Below are positions 10,561-19,453 of a stretch of 32,760 nt of DNA, one piece after another. The stretch covers positions 1-32,760 of the forward strand of contig JAJKIP010000096.1 of the NCBI GenBank assembly GCA_021154405.1. Direction: 5' to 3'. The notes under the pieces were generated by a model, which made no database searches, was not told where the DNA came from, and saw only the letters and a program-made list of their open reading frames with translations. Every line of letters starts with the position of its first letter. The stretch's first letter is position 1. A program made the position numbers and the translations under genes. This DNA is from Segetibacter sp. (GTDB taxonomy: Bacteria > Bacteroidota > Bacteroidia > Chitinophagales > Chitinophagaceae).

Positions 10561-11526
10561 TTAGCGGAAGGCCACGAGCAACAGTGGTTCTTCCTGTTTA
10601 TTCGATATTTCATAATCCATTCCTTTAGGAATTGTTACCAAAGCACCCTTTGCCAGTGCAATGCGGGTAGCAGTTTCATCCTGAAGGATTAAAAATGATT
10701 TTCCTTCAATGCAATAAAGTGTTGATGCGGCATTCATTCCTGCCACTGACCATTTATCATTAACCGGTATGGTTATTAACTCGGCATCATCATTGGCACC
10801 TGGAAGTAAATGATCTATCAATTGGGTATGTTGTGGCGGAATTCGTATGGCTGCTATTTTTGGTAATGGATCTTCTCTCTCCAGAATTCTTTCAGGCAAA
10901 ACTGGCTTGTCCAGTGAGTTAGCAGTTATAATCATTTCATAAGCTTTCTCCGTTGATTTATATCGTAAATCGCCATAACGATACAGGCTTAACAAGGACA
11001 GCAGGAAACAAAATGATCCAGGAATGAATTGTAATGTTGCAAAAAGAAAAATACTCATACAGAAAAAGGCAACAGCCAGGCTGCGGAAGAATTTGGAATC
11101 AGCTTCCAGCTTTTTTATCTCTCCAATTGTATCCGGGTGTTTAAGCTGAAGGAAGTATTGGGACCATTTGAAAGTGTTGATAATCTCTATGGATTCAGCT
11201 GTAGGAATATACCCTCTGCGGATGAGTGTTGCCGTTTTATAGGAGAGATCGTTATTTCGTTCAAAAAACAGCTTTCTGATCCTTTTATATACCAGCAGAT
11301 CAAGCCATGAAGCGATTACAAAAACAAGATTGCCTATTATATAAGAAGCCAGCAGGAAGGCAATCCAGTTCTGTGAAACAGTGGTTAATGCCGGAAACAG
11401 TTTGCCAGCCCCGAAAATAGCCTCTTCAAAATGGCCAGCAAGAAAAAAAGTAATCAATGCTCCGGGTAAAATCACCGAAAAGAAATCGATTACACCAATG
11501 AATATGTCAGATGGTTTAAATGACAT
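10561..11526 (-). CDS. membrane protein with C-terminal cupin-like domain, within the Tc operon
   Basis: A 321-residue protein of no family I recognise. Hydrophobic segments at about 8-30 and 52-75, and a hairpin pair at about 149-168 and 170-185, suggest an inner-membrane protein. A soluble basic/helical stretch lies between the second and third. Residues about 248-321 look like a small cupin-type beta-barrel (paired strands with a G-x-L-V-x-I-P-K-G-M turn near 294-303) but lack the HxH metal ligands, so catalysis is unlikely. The ATG at 11526 is chosen because it opens directly into the first membrane segment, 10 nt after the TcB-TcC stop. The reading frame stays open to 11718, but that extension only shadows the toxin gene. 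Its position between TcBC and TcA implies co-expression. Self-protection, assembly or release of the toxin are possible roles, none of them shown. Confidence 0.8.
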   Translation of the reverse strand: MSFKPSDIFIGVIDFFSVILPGALITFFLAGHFEEAIFGAGKLFPALTTVSQNWIAFLLASYIIGNLVFVIASWLDLLVYKRIRKLFFERNNDLSYKTATLIRRGYIPTAESIEIINTFKWSQYFLQLKHPDTIGEIKKLEADSKFFRSLAVAFFCMSIFLFATLQFIPGSFCFLLSLLSLYRYGDLRYKSTEKAYEMIITANSLDKPVLPERILEREDPLPKIAAIRIPPQHTQLIDHLLPGANDDAELITIPVNDKWSVAGMNAASTLYCIEGKSFLILQDETATRIALAKGALVTIPKGMDYEISNKQEEPLLLVAFR

Positions 11527-11536
11527 TTTGCTTTTT

Positions 11537-14500
11537 TTACAAGTTCGCCGAAGACCAGTGTGGTCCGAAGAGGACGCCACCTTCTGATTCAAATACAGTA
11601 ATGATCGTCTTAAATCCTTTTGCATCGAACGCCTCATATTGAACCGCCTGAAATTCTGCGGGGTCATATCCCAATGCACGCAGATCAGCTTCAACACCTG
11701 GGTTTTTAACTGGACCAATTGGTCCTATTCTATCGCCCATCTGACCACCTTTTCCCACAACAGCTTCTGCTGCATCATCCAAATCCCAGAATTCTCTGTT
11801 GGCAGGATTGCCACTACCACTTCCGCTGCCACTGCCACTGCCACTGCTGCCTCCACCATCACCTTCACCACCTCCACCTGTTGTCATCATATATATGCCC
11901 GGGATTGCTGCAGATGTACCAGCCCCGGTAATAGCATTTGTAGCCGCTGCTCCACCAATAACAACAACACCTTCTCCAAAAGTTCCACCACCTGCACCTG
12001 CAAACGCTGGTACAAATGCTCGCGCACCCTGAGCACCGGCGCCTGCCGTTGGACCAGCTATGCCACCTGCTGCTGCGCCACCAGCAAATGATCCGATACC
12101 AAATCCCAAATTGAAATTGGCCTGCTCTTCTGATATCGGTCGATTGAAAAAATCCCTTTGACGAATTGATTGAGTAACTGAATAAGCGGTTAAACCTACA
12201 CCTACCACTGCTGCACCGATTGCTACGCTGGCCGGTAATGTGATTGGAAGCAAAGCAATAAATGCTACAACTGCAATTGCTACAACAATCCCCGTTAACA
12301 AACCTGCCCAGAAACCTCTTGTTATATATCTTCTTTCACCGCTTCCCCCGCCACTACCTGCTTCAGCACCAGGCGTTGAACCATTGCTGTCTGCCGTTCC
12401 ATCTGGCCTTCCTGTTGCGCTACCAGTATCTGATGTACCGGTTGCTGATCCAGATGAACTGCCAGTGGTGGAGGTACCGGTAGCTGAGCCGGTTGTTGAG
12501 GTACCTGTGGATGTACCTGCTGTGCCTGTAGTTGAATTTCCGTCTGATGGAGTTGTGCCTTCTGGTGCAGGAGTATCACCAGTTCCTCCATTACCTGTTA
12601 CGCTCCCTCCCTGATCACCACCCGTTACTCCTGGTGCACCGTTAGCACCCGTGCTCCCTGGTGTACCATTGGTACCTGGTGGACTTACAGGTTCCATATG
12701 ATGTTCATCAACCCGCCATGTTCGTGTTGAACGATCAAAATGCATCCGGTCAATAACAAATCTCTCTGTACCGTGTCCATAGCGACTCGTGAAAACCCCT
12801 TCGATATAAGTTTTTGCCTCATCCCGCATATTGGGATTTCGTAAACGTTCTGTCTCAGGCGTAGGACGGATAATTGCAGTTTTACCGCTTTTTTCATCTT
12901 TACCATCCGGATCATAAAACATGATTGGATTGTTGGCGCAATACCTGTATAAGTTTTGCCCGCTTATAAATCCTCCGGGATCCGCAGATGTCCATCGTCC
13001 CAGCCATGGTGCATAATACCTCGCTCCAAAAAAATAGAACCCGGTTTCATCATCTTTTTCTTTTCCACTGAACCGATATCTCTTAAGACTCAGGTCTACA
13101 TCACTCTTACTGCTGCGATAAGCGCTGGTACCATAGGGATGATATTCCTCATATGAAATGACCGTTCCGTTCTCATCTGTTTCGATGGTAGCCGAACTCA
13201 AATGATTGGTGTATTGATATCGGATCAGGTTTTTATTCAAAGGGTTCACCACATCAGCACCATCTGCATCCATGAGCTTCGTATCTATTTGTGCAATTCG
13301 ACCGGCATGATCCAATACATGCAGCGTACTGCGTTCAATTTTTTTTGTATTACCCTGGTATTCACGATAGATCTCTACCGTGCCGAGATAGATGCGCTCA
13401 ATTCTTTTACCGCCTGGCCGTTCAATAACTTTTCTTGTTCTTGTTTCACCTGAATAAACATAATATGCTTTTCCGCCACCACCCAGGTTTACTTCCTTTA
13501 ACTGTCCAAGGAAATTCCAGATAAGGCTATTGGCAATAGATAAATGCGGCATAGCCGTCATGTTTCCAAATACATCATGTGTATAGGTTGCTGAATAAGG
13601 TCCTGTTGCCGGATCCCCTGGAAGACTGGTTGTTTTTAATCGATTGGTGGAATTGGATGGATCATCCTGGTAGTGATAATGATAATACTGATTCCAGTTT
13701 GCTCCAGAAGCAATGTGCTGCAACCGGAGAATATTTCCGCAATCATCATACTGGTATTGTTCAGTATAATTTCTTACAGCACTGCTATTATTGATATGTG
13801 GAAGCTGGGTTAAATAAGGAATATCATTATGATCTCTTTGCACATCACCGCCCAAACCCGCATGTTCCCTGCCTCCGGCTTTGAGCAACTGGTAAACTGC
13901 ATCATATTCATACAGACTTTCGGGTCTTACCACAGCATTTTGGAAGAAATAGGTTTGCTGTGCATCATCTTTGGCATACACGATATTGCCAACAGGATCA
14001 AACGTATAAAATAGATTTTGCTGACTTTGCGCATCGGAGGTACCATCTTTTTTAGTCAGGAGGTTTACAAGCCGGAATGTTTGTGGATCGTAGGAATATT
14101 TTGTGGTCAACCCATTTCCGTATTTGGCAAATTGCCGTTGTCCTTTTGCATCATAATCCTGGCTGGTAAGAAAAGGGACAAAGCTGCCGATGCCACGGAT
14201 CTTTACTCTAAGCGAATCGATAAAATTTGACTCATTATATATTGATTCGATAACAGATTGGTCAGGAAGCGTAACCAGTTCAGGTCGATTGAGTGCATCC
14301 AGTACAGAAGAAGAAGTGAACGTTTCAGTTTCCAGCAAAAGTGCAGCCGCATTATCAATATCTGTAACCGATGTTAAACCCTCCAGAGATTGCCAGTTAG
14401 TGGCCTGCTTATATTCTTTGGTCAGTCTCTTTTCTGTAGTTAACGCAATGCCTTTGAAGTTAATATTAGTAAAGGTGGTAACGCCGGACTGATCGAATGC

Positions 14501-17500
14501 CTTGAATACCTTTCCCTTAAGATTTTTCTGTACTGCATCAGGCACACCATCTCCAAAAAATGTATGATTGTAAAGGATTTCCACTGCACCTTCCTTAACA
14601 AAACTACTTACAGGACGATTTAGTTTATCAAATGTATTTCTGAATTCGCGTAAGCTATCCCAGGTCTTCACCGATCTTCCTGCCACATCAGCAAAAGACC
14701 ATTGCTCGCCTCTTTCAGCAGTCTTGCTATATAGTTTTGAACCAGTGAGATTGCTGTAAATTTCGGAAACCTGTCTTCCCATCTGATCAAAAGCTTTGCT
14801 GAACCTGTTTGAAGAGTCAGTCAGGATATATACAGACGTTGTTTTCCCGTTACCATAATCAGCAATTGTATAAAATGCCTTACCCAAAGAATCACTGTGT
14901 ACCGTTCGGGGTGTATTATAATGTTTGGCAGCCAGCCAGGCAGCTCTTTGCTCTGGATCTGCAGGCTCAGGAATCAGTAAGGGATCAGGACTATTCCTAT
15001 CTGTATACCATTTGCTGTCTTTAACCGTATCATTTACATCATACGATTTGGAATACCAGGGATCAAACTCTGATTTATTGAAAGTTCCATTGGGATTATC
15101 AGTACGGATATTTCTTCCAACCGGATCATAATAGAATACTGGAGTTACTCCAGTTTCGACCAGCGCTGCTTCAGTTTCATATTCAGGGGTAACACTAAAA
15201 TAAGGTTCATACCCCTTTACAACACTTGCTTTATTATTGAGTATGGTTCTACCATTTCCCTTCCAGCGGGGATTGGCATCAATCTCCTCCACCAGTTTTG
15301 TAATTGCATTCCATCTTTTTGCCTTGCCAGGTTTGACCAGCATTTTCGTCATTATAACGCCGCCATTGCCATCGGAATAAACATACTTTTCCTGCCACCG
15401 GGTATTGGATGGTCCATGCTTTTCACGTTGAAAGGCATGAACATAATTAGGCTTCCCATTATTTTTCCAGTTAAAAAGATCATATTCCATCCGGGCAGTG
15501 GGGTTAGCCAATGTATCACCTTCTCCTGCACCCTGCTTGCCCATCAAAGCTGATTTAATGACCAAACCCAACTCATCGGTTTCTACGCCTGAACGATTGA
15601 GATTGGGATCAGTAATCATTACCGAACTAAGTGTTCTGTAGTCATTTACTGATTGAATGCTGTTGCCGATAGCATTGGTAGAACTGTTTGCCAGGTAAGT
15701 ATACTGGTCATATGAAACAAAGCTTTCATTACCCAGTACATCGCGTAAACCAATTGGTATATAAAATCTGTTCTTTGCATTGACAGGGAAAATAGCTTCT
15801 CCGGTCTGATTCCACCAATGATTGTCTCCTTCAGAATGCACGTATTTAGCATCGGCAAGCATTGGATTGGTTACTTTAGAGCCGTAATATTTAGATACGA
15901 GATTCTTTGTAAAAGCAAGCCGGTAGCTTTTATGTCCAATTCCTAATTCGGACAATTGTCCCAGAGCCAGGGGCCCGCTCAGATCATCTTTTAGAAAATA
16001 GGTACGGCTATGTCCCGTTAATCTTTTTTGCAAACCTGCAGTAAAATCCTCTTCGAATAATAATTCAGCTGCAGCATTGATATCAGCCAGCAGACTACTT
16101 TTATTAATATAGAAACCTGCAGGCTGGTTAATACCGGAAACCTCATACGATCTGGATTCATAACCGGCACGCAAACGGTAAACAGCATTAGTGATGATAT
16201 CTCCCGTATAAACTCCTTCACTGTAATTAATGTGCAGTTTGTTTTGCTCATTCCATACTATATCGGGTATGGCGTTGGGTCCAACAGGCCGTTGAACCCG
16301 TGGATAAACCAATGAGGCTGATTTTAGAATATTTCCCAGCTCATCTGTTTCCAATACATAAGACTGAGCCATTCTTGGATCAGCAGGATTTCTATCATAA
16401 TTATAAACAATGGCTTCAGATGGCACTAACATGAATGAAGCAAACCGGTTGCCTGCCCTGGGCTGAATGAGTTTGATCTCGCAGGTTGTAGCAGACGCTG
16501 TATAGGGCAATTTACTTTTGGAAGAATTATCTTCTGCATATACCTCAGTCCTTATTGGCAATGCTTTGCAGACCCGGTAAGCTTCCCTGATCTCGTCCAA
16601 TGATAGGTCCGCAGGAAGAGTTGGTTCCGGTAAATCATATTCCGCAAATAATGCATTTTGAAAATATTCGCTCTTGCATTGATGAATGATGGCATTGTTA
16701 CGGAGATAGGCACCCGTATGATACCAGGACACAGTGCGTACGGGTGGCTGATGCAGATCCTCTTCCACCACATTCTTTGCATCATTCAGTTTGAACTGTT
16801 CAAAATCTTCAGTGTCAAATTTCTCCACTCTGGCAAAGCCCCTGAATTCCTTCTCGTATGGATCAAAATAACCATGACTGTACCGGTAAGTATTCGTAAA
16901 TACAGTCTGGCGGATCTTATCTTCCGTTTTTACTTTAGCAATGCAATGAACAGGAAAGGCCAGTTTGGTGATCCATTTTCTTCCTTCCTTTTTATCCTGG
17001 AGATAATATTGAGTGGACGACCTGTATTCAATACTTACATACCTGCCGCAATTATTCTGATACCCGGTAAGCAACCCAGGTTTTTTGTTTCCCATCAGAT
17101 CAATGTATTGAAGGGGCTGCTGGGCAATTGGGGATGAATACACAATGCATGCGGTACCAGCTCCTAAAAAATCAACCACATCGATAAAAGAAAAATTATC
17201 GGCCTGTGCAAACAGCGGAATGATCTGCGGTTCAGTAGCCCATTCGTTACCATCAAGATTCATCCAGACACGGAAATCATTTTTACCGAGATAGACTATA
17301 TCGGTAGTGCCGGAACCATCAATATCAGCCAGGCGAATGAAGGATGGATTAAATGCATCCAGATGATCAAATACCGGTGCATTATCCATATTGACCTTAC
17401 TGCCGAATTTACCGTAGCCCAGGTTCGGCCAGTAACAGATCTCACCGTTTCTTATTCTCACGATATCCGTCAAACCATCTCCACTCATATCTGCCAGCAA

Positions 17501-19285
17501 AATAGACTGTGTAGAATCTGCAAAAACTATGGCAGGGCCTTTTTCTTCATCAATTTCTTTGGTAATGGATTGGGAAAGTTCAAATCCCTTTTCACCAATA
17601 CCTTTATACCACCGGAAAGCCGTTTCATCCGTATGTAACAGATCAGCGATTCCATCACCAGTAAGGTCTATCGGTTTTGTGTTGGGATCTGCAGGATCAA
17701 TATTGGGAAGTGAATCAAAATTGGTGAACGGTTCCCATTGATCTTCAGGAGTGAGTTTGAAAAATCCTTTAGGCATTTTATCCTGCTGAACCAGGTATTT
17801 TACACCATCCCCTTCCAGTTCCATGATCGATACCGATTTTGAAGAAAGTCCATTAAAGGAAGGTTTTGGGGCAACTGGAAATGCTTTCGAAAAATTTCCA
17901 TTCCCCAGGTTAGACTTATAATACCAGCCGGTGCCTTGCTCACTGAGAATGCCATTTATCCCCTCGCTGAAAAGGTCCGTCCATAAATATTGTTTATCAT
18001 CAATACCCACTGGAGCATTTGTCAGATTTTCATCGGTAACCGTATTTATGGTTGTATTCCATTCATGCTGCTGGTAACTGATCTCCATCTCCGGAAAGAA
18101 CCTGGTAGAATAGCTATTTGCAGCAGTATCCCACCTGTGTCCGTTTTGCCTGGCCCTGATCAGAAAAGAAAAACCGGCAATTGATTTATTGAGACCTGTT
18201 AATTCCAGATCATCATCATAGAAAAGCTGCAGTGATTTTACCAGGTAAGGCTTATGCGGCAAATCCGGCGTATCGAAACAATGAAACATCATCACCCTGT
18301 TACAGCGGCGATAGGTTCGTATTTCAAAACCAGGTTTATAAGTTGAAAATGGATCTTTGCGGCATGGCCATGTATTGATCTCCTGATCAATTGTTTTTGG
18401 AATAGCGGCTGCAGTACTGTGTTCTCCATAATCAAACAGCAGCTGGAAGAGAAAATCATTTTCAGCTGGCACTGCATCACCTGTATAAAAAGGAGTACGA
18501 TTACCGTACAATACTTTTTTCAGGTACACCTGCGTGCAATTGCCGACCCTGTTTTTTTCATTAAGCTTTTTAGGGATATTGGCAAAGTCTTCTGACTTGA
18601 AAGTGAATATGGAAATGCTTCCCTTATCATCATGCGTTTTGCAAAGTAGCCAGCAGAATACCCTGTTCGGATTGTCAGGATCGCTTAACCGGCTTTCAGC
18701 GGTAAGGCCATAGAATGAACTGACATTTGCTTTACTAATCGTTTTCCAAAAGACTTCTCCAGTCAGATTGTTCTTCCATTGCTCTATAATGGCGAATAAA
18801 CCTTCCAGCCTGGGCCGGTAACGTTTAACCGTATAGTTGATCCCGTTTTCTGTTTTCGGTTTCCTGTATTTTATCCAGTCATTACCCTGCTTCTCCAGTA
18901 ACGGCACAAGGTCCTCTCCTCCGGTAAGTATAAAGGTGTCGGAATCATTTTCGTCTTCGTATTGTGGCAATTGCCTGTCTGTTTTGCGGCTTATAGACGG
19001 AATCTGCAGATCCCAGCCTAACCCAAAAGGACTATTACCCGCTCCTGAACTATAACCAAGTCCCAATGCTGGTGCCGACCCATTACGAGAAGCACTTATC
19101 GGAAGTGGAATAGCCAGAGAAGAAGTTCCAGTAATGGCATTCACCTGAAATTGCTCATCAATGCCTTTGATGGCACCACCACCTTTTGGCAGATTTATCT
19201 GCGGAAGTGTATGCTGCACAGGCTCAATGGCAGGCATATTATTGCCTCCTCTGGTGGAGTTATATGTATTGGTGTCTGAAGCCAT
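11537..19285 (-). CDS. Tc toxin TcB-TcC fusion protein (SpvB/RHS cocoon with variable C-terminal cargo)
   Basis: A 2582-residue protein joining TcB and TcC, which are often separate genes. In characterised complexes this part is a hollow cocoon that holds an autoproteolysed TcC C-terminus and passes it to TcA. It starts with an SpvB domain (about 16-360: LPKGGGAIKGIDE, GLGYSSGAGNSPFGLGW). FG-GAP/VCBS calcium loops follow at about 540, 597 and 652 (DLTGDGIADLL, DMSGDGLTDI, DIDGSGTTDIV), then the TcdB middle region (HGYFDPYEKEFRGFARVEKFD near 805) and many YD/RHS repeats. The RHS core ends with GFYFFGARYYAPWLGRWTSADP and D2102 and D2125, the 23-residue spacing of the catalytic aspartates in known TcC. 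Residues 2129-2582 are the variable part: Gly/Thr/Ser-rich and collagen-like, a hydrophobic stretch at about 2322-2368, an (SG)n linker, and a roughly 90-residue terminal domain of unknown function. There is no signal peptide. Confidence 0.95.
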   Translation of the reverse strand: MASDTNTYNSTRGGNNMPAIEPVQHTLPQINLPKGGGAIKGIDEQFQVNAITGTSSLAIPLPISASRNGSAPALGLGYSSGAGNSPFGLGWDLQIPSISRKTDRQLPQYEDENDSDTFILTGGEDLVPLLEKQGNDWIKYRKPKTENGINYTVKRYRPRLEGLFAIIEQWKNNLTGEVFWKTISKANVSSFYGLTAESRLSDPDNPNRVFCWLLCKTHDDKGSISIFTFKSEDFANIPKKLNEKNRVGNCTQVYLKKVLYGNRTPFYTGDAVPAENDFLFQLLFDYGEHSTAAAIPKTIDQEINTWPCRKDPFSTYKPGFEIRTYRRCNRVMMFHCFDTPDLPHKPYLVKSLQLFYDDDLELTGLNKSIAGFSFLIRARQNGHRWDTAANSYSTRFFPEMEISYQQHEWNTTINTVTDENLTNAPVGIDDKQYLWTDLFSEGINGILSEQGTGWYYKSNLGNGNFSKAFPVAPKPSFNGLSSKSVSIMELEGDGVKYLVQQDKMPKGFFKLTPEDQWEPFTNFDSLPNIDPADPNTKPIDLTGDGIADLLHTDETAFRWYKGIGEKGFELSQSITKEIDEEKGPAIVFADSTQSILLADMSGDGLTDIVRIRNGEICYWPNLGYGKFGSKVNMDNAPVFDHLDAFNPSFIRLADIDGSGTTDIVYLGKNDFRVWMNLDGNEWATEPQIIPLFAQADNFSFIDVVDFLGAGTACIVYSSPIAQQPLQYIDLMGNKKPGLLTGYQNNCGRYVSIEYRSSTQYYLQDKKEGRKWITKLAFPVHCIAKVKTEDKIRQTVFTNTYRYSHGYFDPYEKEFRGFARVEKFDTEDFEQFKLNDAKNVVEEDLHQPPVRTVSWYHTGAYLRNNAIIHQCKSEYFQNALFAEYDLPEPTLPADLSLDEIREAYRVCKALPIRTEVYAEDNSSKSKLPYTASATTCEIKLIQPRAGNRFASFMLVPSEAIVYNYDRNPADPRMAQSYVLETDELGNILKSASLVYPRVQRPVGPNAIPDIVWNEQNKLHINYSEGVYTGDIITNAVYRLRAGYESRSYEVSGINQPAGFYINKSSLLADINAAAELLFEEDFTAGLQKRLTGHSRTYFLKDDLSGPLALGQLSELGIGHKSYRLAFTKNLVSKYYGSKVTNPMLADAKYVHSEGDNHWWNQTGEAIFPVNAKNRFYIPIGLRDVLGNESFVSYDQYTYLANSSTNAIGNSIQSVNDYRTLSSVMITDPNLNRSGVETDELGLVIKSALMGKQGAGEGDTLANPTARMEYDLFNWKNNGKPNYVHAFQREKHGPSNTRWQEKYVYSDGNGGVIMTKMLVKPGKAKRWNAITKLVEEIDANPRWKGNGRTILNNKASVVKGYEPYFSVTPEYETEAALVETGVTPVFYYDPVGRNIRTDNPNGTFNKSEFDPWYSKSYDVNDTVKDSKWYTDRNSPDPLLIPEPADPEQRAAWLAAKHYNTPRTVHSDSLGKAFYTIADYGNGKTTSVYILTDSSNRFSKAFDQMGRQVSEIYSNLTGSKLYSKTAERGEQWSFADVAGRSVKTWDSLREFRNTFDKLNRPVSSFVKEGAVEILYNHTFFGDGVPDAVQKNLKGKVFKAFDQSGVTTFTNINFKGIALTTEKRLTKEYKQATNWQSLEGLTSVTDIDNAAALLLETETFTSSSVLDALNRPELVTLPDQSVIESIYNESNFIDSLRVKIRGIGSFVPFLTSQDYDAKGQRQFAKYGNGLTTKYSYDPQTFRLVNLLTKKDGTSDAQSQQNLFYTFDPVGNIVYAKDDAQQTYFFQNAVVRPESLYEYDAVYQLLKAGGREHAGLGGDVQRDHNDIPYLTQLPHINNSSAVRNYTEQYQYDDCGNILRLQHIASGANWNQYYHYHYQDDPSNSTNRLKTTSLPGDPATGPYSATYTHDVFGNMTAMPHLSIANSLIWNFLGQLKEVNLGGGGKAYYVYSGETRTRKVIERPGGKRIERIYLGTVEIYREYQGNTKKIERSTLHVLDHAGRIAQIDTKLMDADGADVVNPLNKNLIRYQYTNHLSSATIETDENGTVISYEEYHPYGTSAYRSSKSDVDLSLKRYRFSGKEKDDETGFYFFGARYYAPWLGRWTSADPGGFISGQNLYRYCANNPIMFYDPDGKDEKSGKTAIIRPTPETERLRNPNMRDEAKTYIEGVFTSRYGHGTERFVIDRMHFDRSTRTWRVDEHHMEPVSPPGTNGTPGSTGANGAPGVTGGDQGGSVTGNGGTGDTPAPEGTTPSDGNSTTGTAGTSTGTSTTGSATGTSTTGSSSGSATGTSDTGSATGRPDGTADSNGSTPGAEAGSGGGSGERRYITRGFWAGLLTGIVVAIAVVAFIALLPITLPASVAIGAAVVGVGLTAYSVTQSIRQRDFFNRPISEEQANFNLGFGIGSFAGGAAAGGIAGPTAGAGAQGARAFVPAFAGAGGGTFGEGVVVIGGAAATNAITGAGTSAAIPGIYMMTTGGGGEGDGGGSSGSGSGSGSGSGNPANREFWDLDDAAEAVVGKGGQMGDRIGPIGPVKNPGVEADLRALGYDPAEFQAVQYEAFDAKGFKTIITVFESEGGVLFGPHWSSANL
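11810..11851. repeat. GCCACT-type hexamer microsatellite inside the TcC C-terminus
   Basis: The plus strand carries an imperfect run of CCACTG/GCCACT hexamers, encoding an alternating Ser-Gly linker on the minus strand just before the terminal domain of the TcB-TcC protein. Because the unit is six bases, gain or loss of copies would change linker length without shifting the frame. Confidence 0.75.
12345..12685. repeat. low-complexity Gly/Thr/Ser-rich coding tract of the TcC C-terminus
   Basis: On the minus strand this tract encodes a collagen-like start (PPGTNGTPGSTGANG) followed by TG/TS/SG repeats such as TGTSTTGSATGTSTTGSSSG. It is a degenerate protein-level repeat and probably a flexible linker between the RHS cocoon and the hydrophobic and terminal cargo parts. 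The long plus-strand frames across it are by-products of this composition. Confidence 0.75.
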
Positions 19286-19453
19286 GGGTAATCTTTAGCT
19301 ACACGCTCAAAAAAGCCATCTCAGAGAATAACCGATAATCAGGAAGTGTGATTATATACAGAAAACTGGAAAGGAATTGAAGGTATGCCTGAAAGAGAAG
19401 CAAGGCAATACCACATTTGTACCATTTTTAGAAAATATAATAAGTGGATTCTA

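Noticed and set aside
11527..11718. 64-codon N-terminal extension of the membrane/cupin gene
   Set aside because: It overlaps the 3' end of the TcB-TcC gene, reads as basic, low-information sequence, and the ATG at 11526 opens directly into the first membrane segment.
11639..12091. 150-codon plus-strand frame rich in Cys, Thr and Ser
   Set aside because: It is the antisense shadow of the Gly/Ala/Ser-rich TcC tail; the composition is dictated by the repeat.
12240..12614. 124-codon plus-strand frame rich in Pro and Val
   Set aside because: It is the reverse complement of the Gly/Thr/Ser linker; no domain or start context.
16658..17137. 159-codon plus-strand frame with hydrophobic stretches
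   Set aside because: It lies wholly within the conserved TcdB-middle part of the TcB-TcC gene on the other strand; no family features.
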